Origin: Anodontia alba
Taxonomy: Eukaryota > Mollusca > Bivalvia > Lucinida > Lucinidae
Length of the DNA stretch: 64,000 nt
Reading direction: 5' to 3'
NCBI GenBank assembly: GCA_964016985.1
Contig: OZ024823.1
Span: 135,552,112 to 135,616,111, forward strand
Position 1 is the first letter of the stretch; each line of letters opens with the position of its first letter. This document shows positions 31,457 through 46,152 of the stretch, in pieces. A program made the position numbers and the translations under genes. The notes under the pieces are model-generated. The model searched no databases. It worked only from the letters and a program-made list of their open reading frames with translations, and was not told the origin of the DNA.

Positions 31457-34400
31457 CTGAAATTAAAACAAATTTAAGTTATTAAATAAAGGGAATTATG
31501 CTTCACAATAATCCAGATAAGGCCTTTTTTTTCAACCAAAAAGTTTTGTTTGTGTTGAAGTTTTACGGCCCAGTCAACCCAATAGGGTCATGTCGAGCAT
31601 GATCAGTTTACCTAACCACACGTTTACTGGGCAGACTTAGTCCTCTAAGTGGTTATCCAGTATCGTGCACATTCTTTTGCCAGAAACTGACAACTGCCCT
31701 TCTTGAATCAGAGAAAGGAAGAGAATGACCGTAGAAAATATTTCATGATCAATCTCCACAAAAGAATGTTGCCAACCTCGTGGGGGTCGAACCTGCGACC
31801 TCCTGGTAAAAGGTTACTGATAGTTTTGTTATTGCTTCACAAAACCTGTTGGTACTCACTGAGTCATTTCCAATGAGTACTGTAATAACCCTAAGTATTG
31901 GGACAGATAGGCCTTTGCAAACAGTGTAGACCCAGATCAGATGCCACAGAATGCGGCATCTGATCAGGGTCTACACTGTTTGCCATACATACAGCAATAT
32001 TTTGGACACCTCAAGAGGTAGTAGAATGGACTGCTTCAAATTTTAGTACAAGTATGGTAAATAGATAATATGTCTCAATACTTAGGGCAAATATGGTATC
32101 CACAATGTATGTTTCGTGCAGAAATAAGACAAATATTCACCTGATACTACCTCTTATCTGGAGCTATGCTTCAAGTAGGTATCACAATGAAATATATCTC
32201 AATTAATGACAAAAATAACATTTTAAAACCCCAGGGGTTTTCTTCCAGTTTGCTATAAGTATTTAGAAAGATAGGCTTTAGCAAGCAGTGAAGACCCAAA
32301 TCAAGTTGCACTTAAAGGAGCAGTTTGATCAAAGTGTGCACAGTTTGCCTTCCTATCACAACATTTTAGACATAACATTAGGTAGTTAGATGTACCTATT
32401 CAAATTTTGTATCTTGGGTGATCACTATTCTGTTCCTGTTTCAATCATATTTTGCAGTTTGTGCATTTATTTCACACAATTCTTGATGGAATGGCTAACC
32501 ATGCAAACCCTGTTCAGACTGCTCCTTCAGTCTGTACTGTTTGCATATGCCATTTTGCAACAAAATATATTTTTTTTTGAGAAATTGAAAAAAAATTATC
32601 CTCTAGCGCATCTCCTTAACCCCTTCAGCCCTACAGAGTAAAACAGTTTCTTTTGCAAACAGTGTAGATCCAGATGAGATGGCTCATCATAAGCCATCTC
32701 ATCTGGATCAACACTGTTTGCCATTCTGTTATTGATTTTTGGCTGAAACCCCTATTTGCAACAATGAATGTGTCCAAATTCAGAGACGGAACAGTCCATT
32801 TCATAAACTCAGGGGTGAAAGGGTGAACAAACCCTTTGATAATACTACTTACTGTTGGTTCATTGTAGTCTAGTATATCATTACAACATCCTCCAAACAC
32901 CAGTATTTCTCCCTCCTCATTACTACAGCTAGTGTGCCAGAGCCGTGGTTGATCATTTGGCACAGTCAGCTGTGTCCATTGTATCACAGATATATCTAAC
33001 AACCAAGCATCACCTGAAACAATATTACAGGCAATGAGAATTTGATTGTGTTGGGGTTTAATAACATGTCAACCCTTGTGGGTCATTTTGTGTTGCCTCC
33101 CAGAAAAAGGGAGAAGAGATAGTAGTGGAGATGAAAGAGAGAAACAGGAATGAAAGTGAAGAAACAGAAGAAGTAAAAACATTCCCCCTCTACCCTTACC
33201 TGCTACAAGGATAGCAGACCTTTCCCAACGGTAAGCCCCAGTGACTTAAAATACATGAAGGCAATGAGAATCTAACATAAATACTTGAATACTAAAAGTT
33301 TTTAAAAAGAAATGGATACACCCCCAAGTGAAACAAGACCTGTTGCCAGACTGGATAGCTCACCTGAACTCACACTTGTCAATCAAATAAAAAAAAATAA
33401 GACTATGACCTTAAGATCAAGGGTGGGGGTGGGATGGGTGGGGGGGGGGGACATTTATATCCATTTTACTGGATAAAATTTTGGGTGAAGAACATCTTGC
33501 ATAGCTATCTATATGCCAAATATAATCTAAATGAATAGTATGACTTGAAAACTAGCTGAGAAAATACAAGATCTTAAGTAATTTGAGGTAAAACTTTAAG
33601 ATAAAATTTCTGTCGTGACCTTGACCGCTAAGTCATAGGATGGGGATAGTGCTGAATAAAATTTTGGACCAATATCTATAATCTTGCCAAATATAAAGTA
33701 AATCCATGCAAGGATTTAGAAATTAAGAGATCTTACAAACTTTACCACAAAACTTTAACATAAATTTCTAAGTCTGTGACCTTCCCCTCTAAGTCATAAA
33801 CGGGTGTGGACAGTGCTGAATAAAATTTTGGACCAATATCTAAAAGCATGCCAATTATAAAGTAAATCCATGCAAGGATTTAGAAATGAAGAGCTCTTAA
33901 AAACTTTGATGCAAAACTTTAACTTAAATTTCTAAGTCTGTGACCTTGACCTCTAGGTCATCAGCATGGGTGAGGATTGTGATGAATAGGCCCTATCAGT
34001 CTGCACATCAGCGCCTTCCTTGTCCGCTTATAGAATCACTGAATACTGAAGTATATGTCGACAAACAGAAACTGCCCAAATTAGAAGCAGATGTACACCC
34101 TGAGCTGTACCGCAAAATGTATAAGGGCCTTTTCCAGAGGTTGTGTATCATTTGAAATAAGGGTCCTTTTCTCATGTATCCCCGCTCTTAGAAAGGTAAA
34201 CAAATCCTGCTACTGATGAAAAGCTTGTCAAAAGAATTATAACCCTTAAAGCGCTAAACAAAATTATAACAGAAAACATTCTAATTTTTTTTTATTCAGA
34301 AAAAATAAGACAGCAATACATGGGAACAGTCAAGCCTTAACCCTTGTCTTGCTGAACCCGGATATACCCTGCCTTAGCAAACAGTAGAGATCCAGATCAG

Positions 34401-37400
34401 TTGGCTTCTGAAGAAGCCAGCTGATCTGGATCTGCAGTTTTCCATTATGTGAATTTATAGCAACAATCCAAATCAAGTAATCTGATTGGCTGAAAATTAA
34501 AAGTGGGCGTGGCATCTTAATTTATTCAGCAGGACAAGGGTTAATTTCTCTCAAAAATACACAGAAAATATTCAAAATGTTGTTTGCTGCCATTGTGATT
34601 AGCACTTTAAGAGTGGGTTGCTTGCTGGCACTTTAAGGGTTAACTTACTAAGAGGTCTTCCATCAGTTGAGTAGCCACCATACAAGAATGCTGAAGATTT
34701 AGATGCTGCTGTCATTGTGTGCCAGGATCTTCCACATGGGCATGCCCCTTCTGTACACACTCTGAAATACAGAGGAAAGTTCTGCATTACCCTAAGTATT
34801 TTGACACCTTAAAACCTTACCATACTTGTTTGCAAATTAAAAAGTCCCTTTTTAACAACCTAATCATGTGTCTAAAAATTGCTGGAGGAGTAGCAAACAA
34901 AGTAGATTCCAATGACATGCTCATTTTGCAGCATCTCAGTGGAATCTGCACTATTTGTCTGAGGCTGTCTACCCATAGCTACAGATAAGAGTGGGTATCC
35001 ACATAATATTTTTCTTATTTCACAATGAAAGCATATGTTGTGGGTACTCATTAGAAGCGCCTCGGCGAGGCGCTTCTATTGAGTACCCACAACATATGTT
35101 TTCATTGAGAAATAAGAAAGATATCAGCAGTTTTTGGATGAAAAAAATGCCTTATCTGTTGCTATGTCTACCTGAATACATAGGTAAATATGGTATGAAA
35201 CTCAGGTTGAATCCTACACTGACAATTATGAAATAACATCTCTAGATAAGGTAATAATTGTGGCAATAATTTAGAATAATTTTTATTTGTGTAGAAACAT
35301 TATCTACTATTAATACTTGCTGGAATTGTCCTCATGTAATAATAACACAAGAATTCCGCGGAAGGCGTCATCGCACCTGCTGGCGCAAAAGTCACAGGAG
35401 CCACAATCAGAATGTGGTTATTAAATAAGTTTATTTCATTCTTAGCAGTGCTTACTTGGAAAACTGGGTTGAAAAAAATGTAGACAAAGTGCCAAGTGGG
35501 GCACATATATTCCAGGCCAGTCCCATTCCCTCTAATGGCTATATCTTCAGCACTGACTTTTCGTATCATACAGCCCAATGATAATGGAACATTGACGTAA
35601 AATGTGTAAAAGTCACTGGAGCATGAAATTTAGGTCAAGGTCACGGGTCAAGGTACCTGCTAATTCAGTACATCAAGGAGAAGCACAATGCAAGGTATGG
35701 TGGTTGTAGGCCTTATAGTTGAGGAGTTATCAAACATCCACGTAAAATTTGTCAAATATAGGTCAAGGTCACTGGGTCAAGGTACCTGCCAAGCCAGTGC
35801 AATGAGATGAAGCACTATGCAAGGTTTAGTGGTTGTAGGTCTTATATTTGAGGAGATACCGAACATCAATATAAAATGTGTCAAAGTCACTGGAGTGCAC
35901 ATTATAGGTAAAGGTCACCAGGTCAAGGTACCTGTCGAGTCAGTACATCGAGAAGAAGTGCTATATAAGGTTTGGTGGTTGAAGGCCTTACAGTTGAGGA
36001 CATATGGAAGGGTGACGTACACGGTGTAAAAGTCAATGGAGCGTGAAATATAGGTCAAGGTCACCCAGTCAAGGTACCTGCAGAGTCTGTATATTGAGGA
36101 GAAGCACTATGCAAGGTTTGATCGTTGTAGGCCTTATAGTTGAGGAGATATTGAACGTTGACGTAAAATGTGTAAAAGGCACTGGAGCACAAAATATAGG
36201 TCAAGGTCACCGGGTCAAGATACCTGCCAAGTCAGTACATATTGGAGAAGCACTATGCAAGGTTTGGTAGCTAGAGGTCTTACACTTGAGGAGATCTGGA
36301 ACGTTGACGTAAATTATGTTAAAGTCACTGCAGCCAAAATATAGGTCAAGGTCACCAGGTCAAGGTATCTGCTAAGTCAGTGCATTGAGGAGAAGCACTT
36401 TGCAAGGTTTGATGGTTGTAGGCCTTATAGTTGAGGAGATATTGAATGTCGATGCAAAATATGTCAAAGTCACTGGAGCGCAAAATATAGGTCAAGGTCA
36501 CCGGGTCAAGGTACCTGCCAAGTCTGTACCTCTAGGAGAAGCACTATGCAAGGTTTGGTAGTTGTACGCCTTATAGTTGAGAAGATCTGGAACGTCAACG
36601 TAAATTGTGTCAAAGTCAATGGAGCGCAAAATATCGGTCAAGGTCACTGGGTCAACATATCTGCCAAGTCAGGAGGTCAGGGAGATGTGTCATGCAAGGT
36701 ATGATGGTTGTTGTAGAATTGTAGTTGATTAGAATACTAACTTTGACGTAAATGTCGAACTTCGACATAACAGAACTGTTAAGAGACAGACGGACGGACG
36801 AACGGACAGACGAATGGAAAAGCGGGCACCTATGTCGCAAAGTCAGGAGGTCAGGGAGATATTTCATACAAGGTTTGATGGTTGTTTAGTCTTGTAGTTG
36901 ATTAGAATACTAACTTTGACATAAATGTCGAACTTCGACATAACAGAACTGTTAAGAGACGGACGGACGGACAGACAGACGAACAGACAGACGAATAGAA
37001 AAGTGGGCACCTATGTCGCAAAGTCAGGAGGTCAGGGAGATGTTTCATGCAAGGTTTGATGGTTGTTTAGTCTTGTAGTTGATTAAAATACTAACTTTGA
37101 CATAAATGTCGAACGTCGACATAAATGTTGACAGACGGACGGACGAATGGACAGACAAACGGAAAAGCGGACGCCTATGTTGCAAAGTCAGGAGGTCAGG
37201 GAGATGTTTCATGCAAGGTTTGATGGTTGTTTAGTCTTGTAGTTGATTAGAATACTAACTTTGACATAAATGTCGAACGTCAACATAAATGTTGACAGAC
37301 GGACAGACGGACGGACGGACTGACAGACGGACGGACGGACGGACGGACGGAAAATCGGACGCCTATATCGCACCCTGCTACAAGCAGGTGCGATAAAAAA

Positions 37401-40400
37401 TCGTCTTCTGACACCTCCCCTTACTTAGACCTAGGCTATATGTCACCCGCTATAGGTATAAAACACACTTTTACTGTGGCCAGGGTTCGATCCCCATCCA
37501 TTCATATACATGTGCAGTGATTATTTTTCACAATTACACAGCAAATTTTGGTTTAATGGTGAAACTAAATCTGAATTTTACTAACTGTAATTAAATACAA
37601 ACCACCCTAGGAGGCATATATTAGATTTTCAGAAAAAAAAAATGCTTCTTTTTTTCCAGAGGTTTTTTCTGACTTTCCATGGAAACAATAAGTAAACCAA
37701 AAGCAACAACAAAATACAAACAAGAACAAGTCATTTCAAATAGACCATCCTAATTGGCATATGTTAGATTTTCAGAAAAAAAAAATGCTTTTTTTTTCCC
37801 AGAGGTTTCTGAATTTCCATGGAATTAAGTAAACTTAAAGCAACAACAAAATACAAACAAGTCTGTTCAAATAGAGACCCTTAGTTGATATACCCTTTTG
37901 GTCTAATTACAGCACTGTATGCTTAGGGTTTTCAAAACTACTGGAAAAAGCTTGTAGTGTAGTATCCACCTAATAAGGGCACATGAATGATTAGCAGAGG
38001 ACTACATGAGGGGCGTATTTAATGATGCTTATGCAATGTTTTTTTTTTCTGATTTTCTTTAATAAAACATAAGTCAGGACAATTCAAATGAATAACAATA
38101 ACATGCTTTTATAAAGAAATAGATAGAAGTACACCAGCTGTGATCTGAAAACTTCAAATATTGCTTCACTGTGCACTTATAAGTAAACCAAAAGCAACAA
38201 TAAAAAAAAAATCTGTGATGAAAACAGCAAAACCTCAGACCAACTTTTATATTCGCATTTAAATTCTGAAAAAAAAAAGTCTGAAATTTAGTTTGTTTGT
38301 ATTGAGATTCCATGGCCCAGTCAACCCAATGGGGACATGTCAAGCGCAGTCAGTTTACCTAAATATTCTTTTACTGGGCAAGCTTAGTCCTCTAAGTGGT
38401 TAACCAGTATTGTGCACACTCTTTCACCAGAAACTGACAAATGCCCTTCTTGAATCAGCGAAAGGGAGAGAATGACAATTGAAAATATTTCATGATCAAT
38501 ATCCTTGAAAGAAAGTTGCCGACTTGGCGGGGGTCAAACCCACAACCTCCTGATCACAAGTTGGACGCACATACAACTGAGCCACTGAGGCTGGCCTGAA
38601 ATAGAAGACCCTGACCAGTTGTGTCTTGATTGAAGATCAGAGTAAAATACTTACTCTCCACTCCAGGTGAGAGTGTCGAGGTCAAGCATATGAAGGTCAT
38701 TCATTCTTGTATCTCCATGACGACCACCAAATAAATAAACTATTTTACCAAACCTTATTGCAGCATGAGCAGCCCTAGGGGATGGAGTGGGGCCCTGAAA
38801 ATAAACATCACAATATATTACAAGAAACTAATACACTTCAATGGGGAGACGACTCAAAAGTTTATCTCCCGGCTGAAAGGGTTCACTCTAAAAAGAAAGA
38901 ATTTGCTCCCAACATTTCGAAAACACGCCTATTCAAATATATTGAAAATTTTACAACCAAAAAAGGAAAATTTTCAAATAAAAAATTCTAATATTTTTTA
39001 TATATCTGCTCAAAACATAGATTGTGGGTATTGATTAGAACCACCTCAGTGAGGCAGTTCTAATGAGTACCCACAATCTGTTTTTAGCAAAAGAAGAAAA
39101 ATAATGTATACCCCTGTAAACTCCAGTTTTACTATATAAAAGTGGGGTTTAAGAGAAACAAAATTATATAGGCGTGTTTTCATGATGAGGAGAGCACATT
39201 TTTTCCTTTTAGAGTAGAATCTAAAAAGAACGAACTTGATCCCAAAGAAAACACATTTTTTTCCTTTAAGAGTAGAATCCTTTTCAGAACGGGCTTGTGT
39301 GCAAGGAAGCAAACATGAAGTCACAAAAGTTGATTCCTTGTTAAAGTGGTGAAAAATCTACCAAGAGTTTCCAGTCTCTTTAATCAATATGTGCTGCAAC
39401 ATTAGAAAATCTGTGCAATATGTTGCAATAGGCCCAGACAGGCCCAGACATTCATGGTACCTTCCTGGGCCAAATTGTTCAATATATTGTTAGTTAATGT
39501 ATCGTTAAAGTTTTGATCATTAAATATGGCATATACACTTATATTTTTCAGCAAAAATACCTGTTTATTAGATACAGTTGACTCTCATTATCTCGAACTC
39601 GCTTATCTCAAATAACCGCTTATCTCGAAGTGAATATCTGGTCCCTGCCCAAACATGAAAATCTAACAACAGGTAAAAAATATTCTGGAAAAGAGGAGAA
39701 ATTGCTCCTAAGGAGCAATTTCTCCTCTTTTCCACAATATTTTCAATATATCTCCAACTTCAAGAGTCCAATTACACATATATTTGTTAAATGTGGTTGA
39801 TCGAATTATTGTTTCCTCAATTCTGGAAATCTGATATGTCGAGGTACGGATATCTCGAAGTATTTCAGAGAGTCCCTTGGAATTCGAGATAACGAGAGTC
39901 GACTGTATTGTACTTACTAGAACAGTTAACCTTTTGACCACTTACGAGCTTGTTAAGCTAACAATGCTTTGAACAATTGGGCCCTGGCCTTTCCTGCACC
40001 ATCACACAATACTGTAGCTACTCTAAATATTCGGACAGACATGACTGAGCAATTACTACAGACCCAGATCAAAATGCTCTGAAAGATGCAGTTTGATCAG
40101 GGTCTACACTGCTAGCCTTTCTGTCACAAAATTGGCACTCAAAATTATGGATTTTTGATTTGGGTTTTACAGCCCTTTCAAGAATATTTCACTTATATCG
40201 AGCCGATCGTTCATCGAAGGTGGGCGAAAACCGGAGTACCCGGAGAAAAGCCACCTGACCATCCATAAGCAGAACTTGGCTTTCCCACATATGACCCGAG
40301 CTAGACTCGAACCACAGAGGTGAGAAACCTAATGGATTAAGAGTCAACTCTCTTATCCACTAGGCTACAGGGGCCCGCCTCAAAATTATGGATAAGTATG

Positions 40401-43400
40401 GATAAGTATTGTAAAGAGTCTGTAGAGTAAAACCCAGCACAGACTCAGATCAGCATGGGCATCCGCCCAGTCTGATCAGAATACAATGTATTCGCTGTCC
40501 GCATGAAGAAAGCTTGGGTCCATAACTACCTATTGAGTGCAAAGTGAAGACTCTGATCAGACTGGGTAGATGACCAGGCTGATCTGAGTCTTTGTTGGGC
40601 ACACATGCCATTTTGTTGGTTTTGTCTTGCATTGGCTCATTTGTATTTGTTTGATCTAACTGGCCAACAGCAATGACACTGTCCTGACTGGGAATATGTT
40701 CAGGGATGTCTAGACCCTCACTGTTTACATGTGAATGACATAAGATTTCTTACAATATGGCTCACAACAGTAGTATAAAGCAGCATTGAATGTTATCACA
40801 TCAACAACCACAAGATATAGCTCCAAATAAAGTATTTTTAACGCAAATATGTTAATATATTTTTCTTATTTCTCAACAAAAAAACATAAGTTATGGGTAC
40901 TCACTAGACACTCCTCACTGAGGTGCTTCCATTGACTACCCACACTGTGTTTTTGTGGAGAAATAAGAAAATACTAGTGTATCTATCCTTATCTCTGGAT
41001 CACACTCAGTGCAAGCATCTCATGTGGAACAACCATTCATTGTGATAGAGAATTAAAGAGTGTCAGATCAGGTATAGAGACAATGTGTGTATCTTAGTAT
41101 CTGGTTTTCTCCCCTGTCTACAATTTTAGTCACCTCCCAGTCAGTGACATAGTGGGGCCTCACAATGTGATGTGTTACTACACTCTTGTTGTAATAAGAT
41201 TCCAGGGGCAACAACCTACATCATCAATATGGTGACATAGCTGCAACTGTATGATTTGTTTGGGTTGACCAAAGTCATGAACCCAGTCAGCATTCTACGT
41301 AAATCTATTTCGGACCGTCATCGGCCTGTCAGGGTAGCTGATGGGCCGATGACTGTCCGATGTAGATTTACGTAGAATGCTAGCTGGGAAGAGTGCATAA
41401 TGCAGTAAAATATCAATAGTGCACCGAACATGTCCAGTTTGGTACGGTCTTTCACCAAAAATGCAAATTCCATACACATTCTAGTTATTGTAGATACTTC
41501 GACCAATTACGCTCAAATGATAAGCATTATTGAATATCAACATGGATAGTCAAAGTGTCTGAATATCCATTACTTTTCAGAAGGCCTATTTTTCATCCCT
41601 AGTTAATTCTATAAGATTTCGAAAAACATGACTGATGAAAATACGTCTTCATCATCGTTATGATGTAAGTTGTTGGGGGTGAGATTCCAGTCTTGTATTC
41701 TGACCTGGTGTACGAGGGATGTTCGAAATGAATTGCTTATTGTCCTCTAGCTCGATATCCACGTGGGGCACGATATAAACCAATACATACCTGTATAGGG
41801 TTATTCAAGATCTACACAATGGTGTATAAATGTACATGTTAGACTAAGTGTAAGACATAAAATTTGCCATTTGAATACACGCAGTCATTGACCACTGCAG
41901 TAAAAATGGTTGGTAGAAGCGTCGACAAAAAAGATGAAATACGGGCTTACATCAAAGCTCACTCAAAACTTGGTTGTTCTTTGAAGAAGCTGATGACTGA
42001 AATTTCTACTGCTTTTAGACCTTCTTGTGTGTCTTATGACACAGTTCGGCGGTGGAAAAAGAAATCTGAGTCTGGTGTAGAGTCCATCAAAAATGCACCG
42101 AAATCAGGTAGGCCAAAATCTGCATCTCGTAAAGAAATCGTTTCCAAAATAAAGGAAATCATTGAAGGAGATGCCAGATTTACAGTTCGTGATATTGCAC
42201 GAAAGGTAGGCATATCACTATCAACGGTTCACCTTATTTTGAAGAAGCATTTGAAAGTCAGAAAGATTTCTGCTAGATGGGTGCCACATCTGTTGACTGA
42301 CGAGCAAAACAGGCAATGGGTTAAAGTGGCCAAAAAGCTGCTTCAAATGTTTCCAAAATATGACAAAAAGCAGTTTGCCAATGCCGTCACAGGTGATGAA
42401 ACCTGGGTCCATAATTTTGAGCCCGTCAGACAGGTTAGCAATAAGATCTGGGCCACTAAACACAGCAAATGCCCAATAATTGCCAAACCTTCTTTAAGTG
42501 CAAAGAGGGTTTTGTATGCAATCTTCTTCTCTGATGAAGGAGTCGCAATAAAAGTGCCAGTGAAAAAGGGCAAAAGCATCACCGGAAAGTACTACAAAGA
42601 CGTAGAAAATGTAGAAGAAACTGAAAAAGTATTATCAGAAACGACGGCCTGCCATTGGTTTTAAACATGTCTGTCTTCTACATGACAATGCCCCACCTCA
42701 TACCTCCGCAATAGTTACGGCGTTTTTGAAGAAAGAAAAAGTAACTGTTTTGCCTCACCCCCCGTATTCCCCAGACCTTGCCCCATGTGATTTCTTTTTG
42801 TTTCCGAAATTGAAAGCATTCCTTGCTGGGCGGAAATACCAGTCCCGACAGGCACTTGGATCTGCCATTCATCAGTACCTTATTACTGTGCCCAAATCAG
42901 CGTACCGTGACGCCTTCAAGAAGTGGATACATCGGCTGAAACTTCGCATTTCTAGCCACGGGGAGTACTTCGAGGGCATGAAATGAGTACTTTTGGGCTA
43001 ACTTGAAATTTGAAGCCTCCAGACAGAAATAAGCAATTCATTTCGAACATCCCTCATATATCTGTACGACATTTTTTAGGATCACAGCCATTTCATTAGC
43101 AGAATGCAAAGTTGCCTTGTATTCTTTAAGCTTGACAGTCTACTTTCAAGAAACCGGATACGCTTGGTAAATTTCTGCCATTTTTACAAGGAAGACAACT
43201 TTTGAAGTTATCTTTCTGTTTGCTTTCCTGCACAACAATCCCCTTCTAAAAAGGGGTTTATGCTAAAAGGAAAGCAGAAGGTACAATGTAGGCAAAAAAC
43301 ACTTGGAAAGATTTGACCCATGCCCCTTAAATTGTATCCATTCCCATTAGCATTTCTTTTGCAAATCTCTAGCACCTACCTTCCAATTACTGTTTTTAGC

Positions 43401-46109
43401 CTGCTTTCAAATTTAACACATAGGCTGGCTCAGTCAGTCTCCACCTAATTAACTCAGATCAGGAAGCATACTACCTGTGTGACATTTACCACTAACCACC
43501 ACCAGTCAGTGATATAAAGTCCAAGTCACACATACATGCCATTAGCTGTTGACAGAAATCTGTGAGATTTTGCAAATTTTTAGGGGAGATTTGATAAAAA
43601 CTCTGTGAGATTTTTATGAAAATCACTTTCAAGCTTACTTAGTAAGTTAAAAAATTATTTTATTGAATTAAGCTTGGGATAGCCATGCTAATGAGTGATT
43701 TATTTCTAGTTCTTCAAAAAATAGCTTATTAAATGGTATGAAAATTCTGTGAGATTTGAAAATCATATGGGAAACGGGGTCCAGAAGGGCCAAAATTCTG
43801 TGAGATTTTGTCTCACAGTGTGAGGTATGGTATGTATGGTCACATGATATCACTCAACCAGGTTTCAATAGACTGATTTCAATAGACTGATATCTTTTCC
43901 TATCCTGATAAAATGGTTCAGTGATATATATATATACATGTAAATTTGTAATAGCTATTCTTATTTTCCTAAAACATATTGCAGGTTTCACAAAAATCAA
44001 GCAGTTGAGATGATTTTAATGCAATATCACAGTACATACATTTGTATAAATAAACTAGAAATGTGTCTAAAGGACACGGATGCCCCCTCCTGAAACACTT
44101 AAAAGCAAATTGCTAATGCCAGATGCGGACGGAGATGGACAGAAGGATGGACAGGGTAACACTATATCCCCTTTCCACCAGTCTTCGAATGGCAGGAGGA
44201 TAAGAAAGCAAAATATATCAAAATACTCCCTTTTATGAACACCCACATTATCCTTTTCTCACCTTGCATTTTGGATTTTTCCATCTACCAGTAGCAGTGT
44301 CATATATCAACAACTGGTTGTTCCAACCCCTCTCACTAGACTGTAGAAATAAATAACACAAGTAAAACATTGCTTTAGACAGTATGCTTTCTTGAACCAA
44401 AAAGTATTGATAGCTTCCTCGTTTTTCCATGGAAATATATTGGTTGGTACTCAATGAAACACTTCACCAAGGCAATTTCAGTGGGTCCCTAAAGTTCAAA
44501 ATATGCATTTGTGTGGAAAAATCAGGAAAATATTTCATCGGACATACAAATCTCATACTAGAACTATGTTAAAACTTCTAAAAATATGACAAATAACGGG
44601 AGAAACAAACCTTAATCCATAGCTCCAGATATAGTGCTTTTTTAACCAAAATTTGATATTTTTCTTCTTTCCCTAAAAAAAGATACATTGGGTACTCATT
44701 ACAAGTGCCTTACTTAGGTGATTCTAATGAGTACCCATAACATGTTTTTATGAAGAAATAAGAAAAATATTTTTCTGACATTCCCTCTTATCTGGAGCTT
44801 TGTTATTCCATGTAAACATCAGGGCCCAGTTGTTCAAAGCTAACGATGTCGTTAGTTAACGATTCGTTAAAATTTATATCGAGTGATACACAAATATGCT
44901 GAAATGTTTTGATGAAAAAATGTGAGTAGCTTTTGCAATGCAAAAGCTACTCACATTTTTTCAACAAAAAATATCAGGATATTGTGTATTGAATCCGCTA
45001 AAACAGTTAACATAATGGCCCTTAACCAGCTCATTAAGCTAACGACGCTTTGAACAACCGGGCCCTGAACATAGTTCAACATAGAAATCCAACAGTATAG
45101 TCAAAAGTATATATGCACCATCGCAGCTGTTGATATTAAAGGCATTTTTTGAACAAAAAGTACTAATAGTTTTCTCATTTTTCCACATACATATACATAT
45201 ATGTTGTGGGTACTTATTAGAAATGCCTCTACAGGGCATGTCTAATAAGTACTCACAATGTACGTGTATGTTTTTACATATGGGGAGCATATCTCGCCGA
45301 GGCACTTCTGATGAATATCCACAATATATGATGTGTAACATATTAAAGTGCCCTTATGCAGTTTGTGGACAATGCAGGCCCAGATCAGCCTGCGCAAGTG
45401 CAATCAATGGATACTGTAGTGTATGCAGCCGAACAGAGAATGCTCAGATCAGACTGCATGGATGCGCATGCTCATCTGGACCTTCACTGTTTGCATATGA
45501 CATAATGGCCATTTTGGAATGTTGCCCGTCATATGGATATTCATTAAAAGCATCTCGCCAAGGCACTTCTAATTGGTACCTACAATGTATAATTTTGTGA
45601 ATTAAACAAAATATTTATCTAGACACCATCTTATCAAGAACTAAGAGAGATTCATGTATTAGTCTAACCCATTGCAGACTGAATAAACTCCCCCATACTC
45701 TTTTACGGAAGAGTCCAATTTCAATTTTAGGAATGTACGGCAATGAGATTTAGATATTCCTAGAGAAAAATAGCTAAACTATTTGAAACAGTGGAGACCC
45801 TGATCAGATGCCACATTCTGCGGCATCTGATCTTGCCAATTTCCCTTTTAGGGGTCTCCAGACTAAAATGGGCTAATCTCCCTTAACCATGCTGTTTTTG
45901 ACAGAGATCACATATCGGTATGGAAACATGTAACTTGTGTATTTCCTTGAAAACATTTGTCAAAAAAGAAATTTAGAAGTGAACAACAATGCTGTCTGGA
46001 ATAAACGCTATTATAGCTTTCAACCGTCACTCAAATAATTATTGAAAACAAGCTATTTTTCTTGTTTATTTTAGCCACATTATGGTATCTGCTAGAACAT
46101 AAAAAAATC

Positions 46110-46152
<43 letters not shown>

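Larger units (their letters stand above)
31503..32168. mobile_element. Family A MITE hosting both a SINE and a family P MITE
   Basis: Left ATCCAGATAAGGCCTTTTTT, right CTCTTATCTGGAGCTATG. The SINE at 31545-31806 and the P element at 31880-32096 interrupt it. Interruption of GAGTA/TCCACAATG by the P element gives a clean TA duplication. Confidence 0.8.

Noticed and set aside
37475..37500. Possible tRNA remnant around GGTTCGATCCCCATCC
   Set aside because: Only a B-box-like motif; no A box at the right distance and no cloverleaf.
45130..45600. 156-codon plus-strand ORF, rather Cys-rich
   Set aside because: It runs through family A hairpin arms and an inverted CAGATCAG repeat; the Cys-rich look comes from the palindromes.
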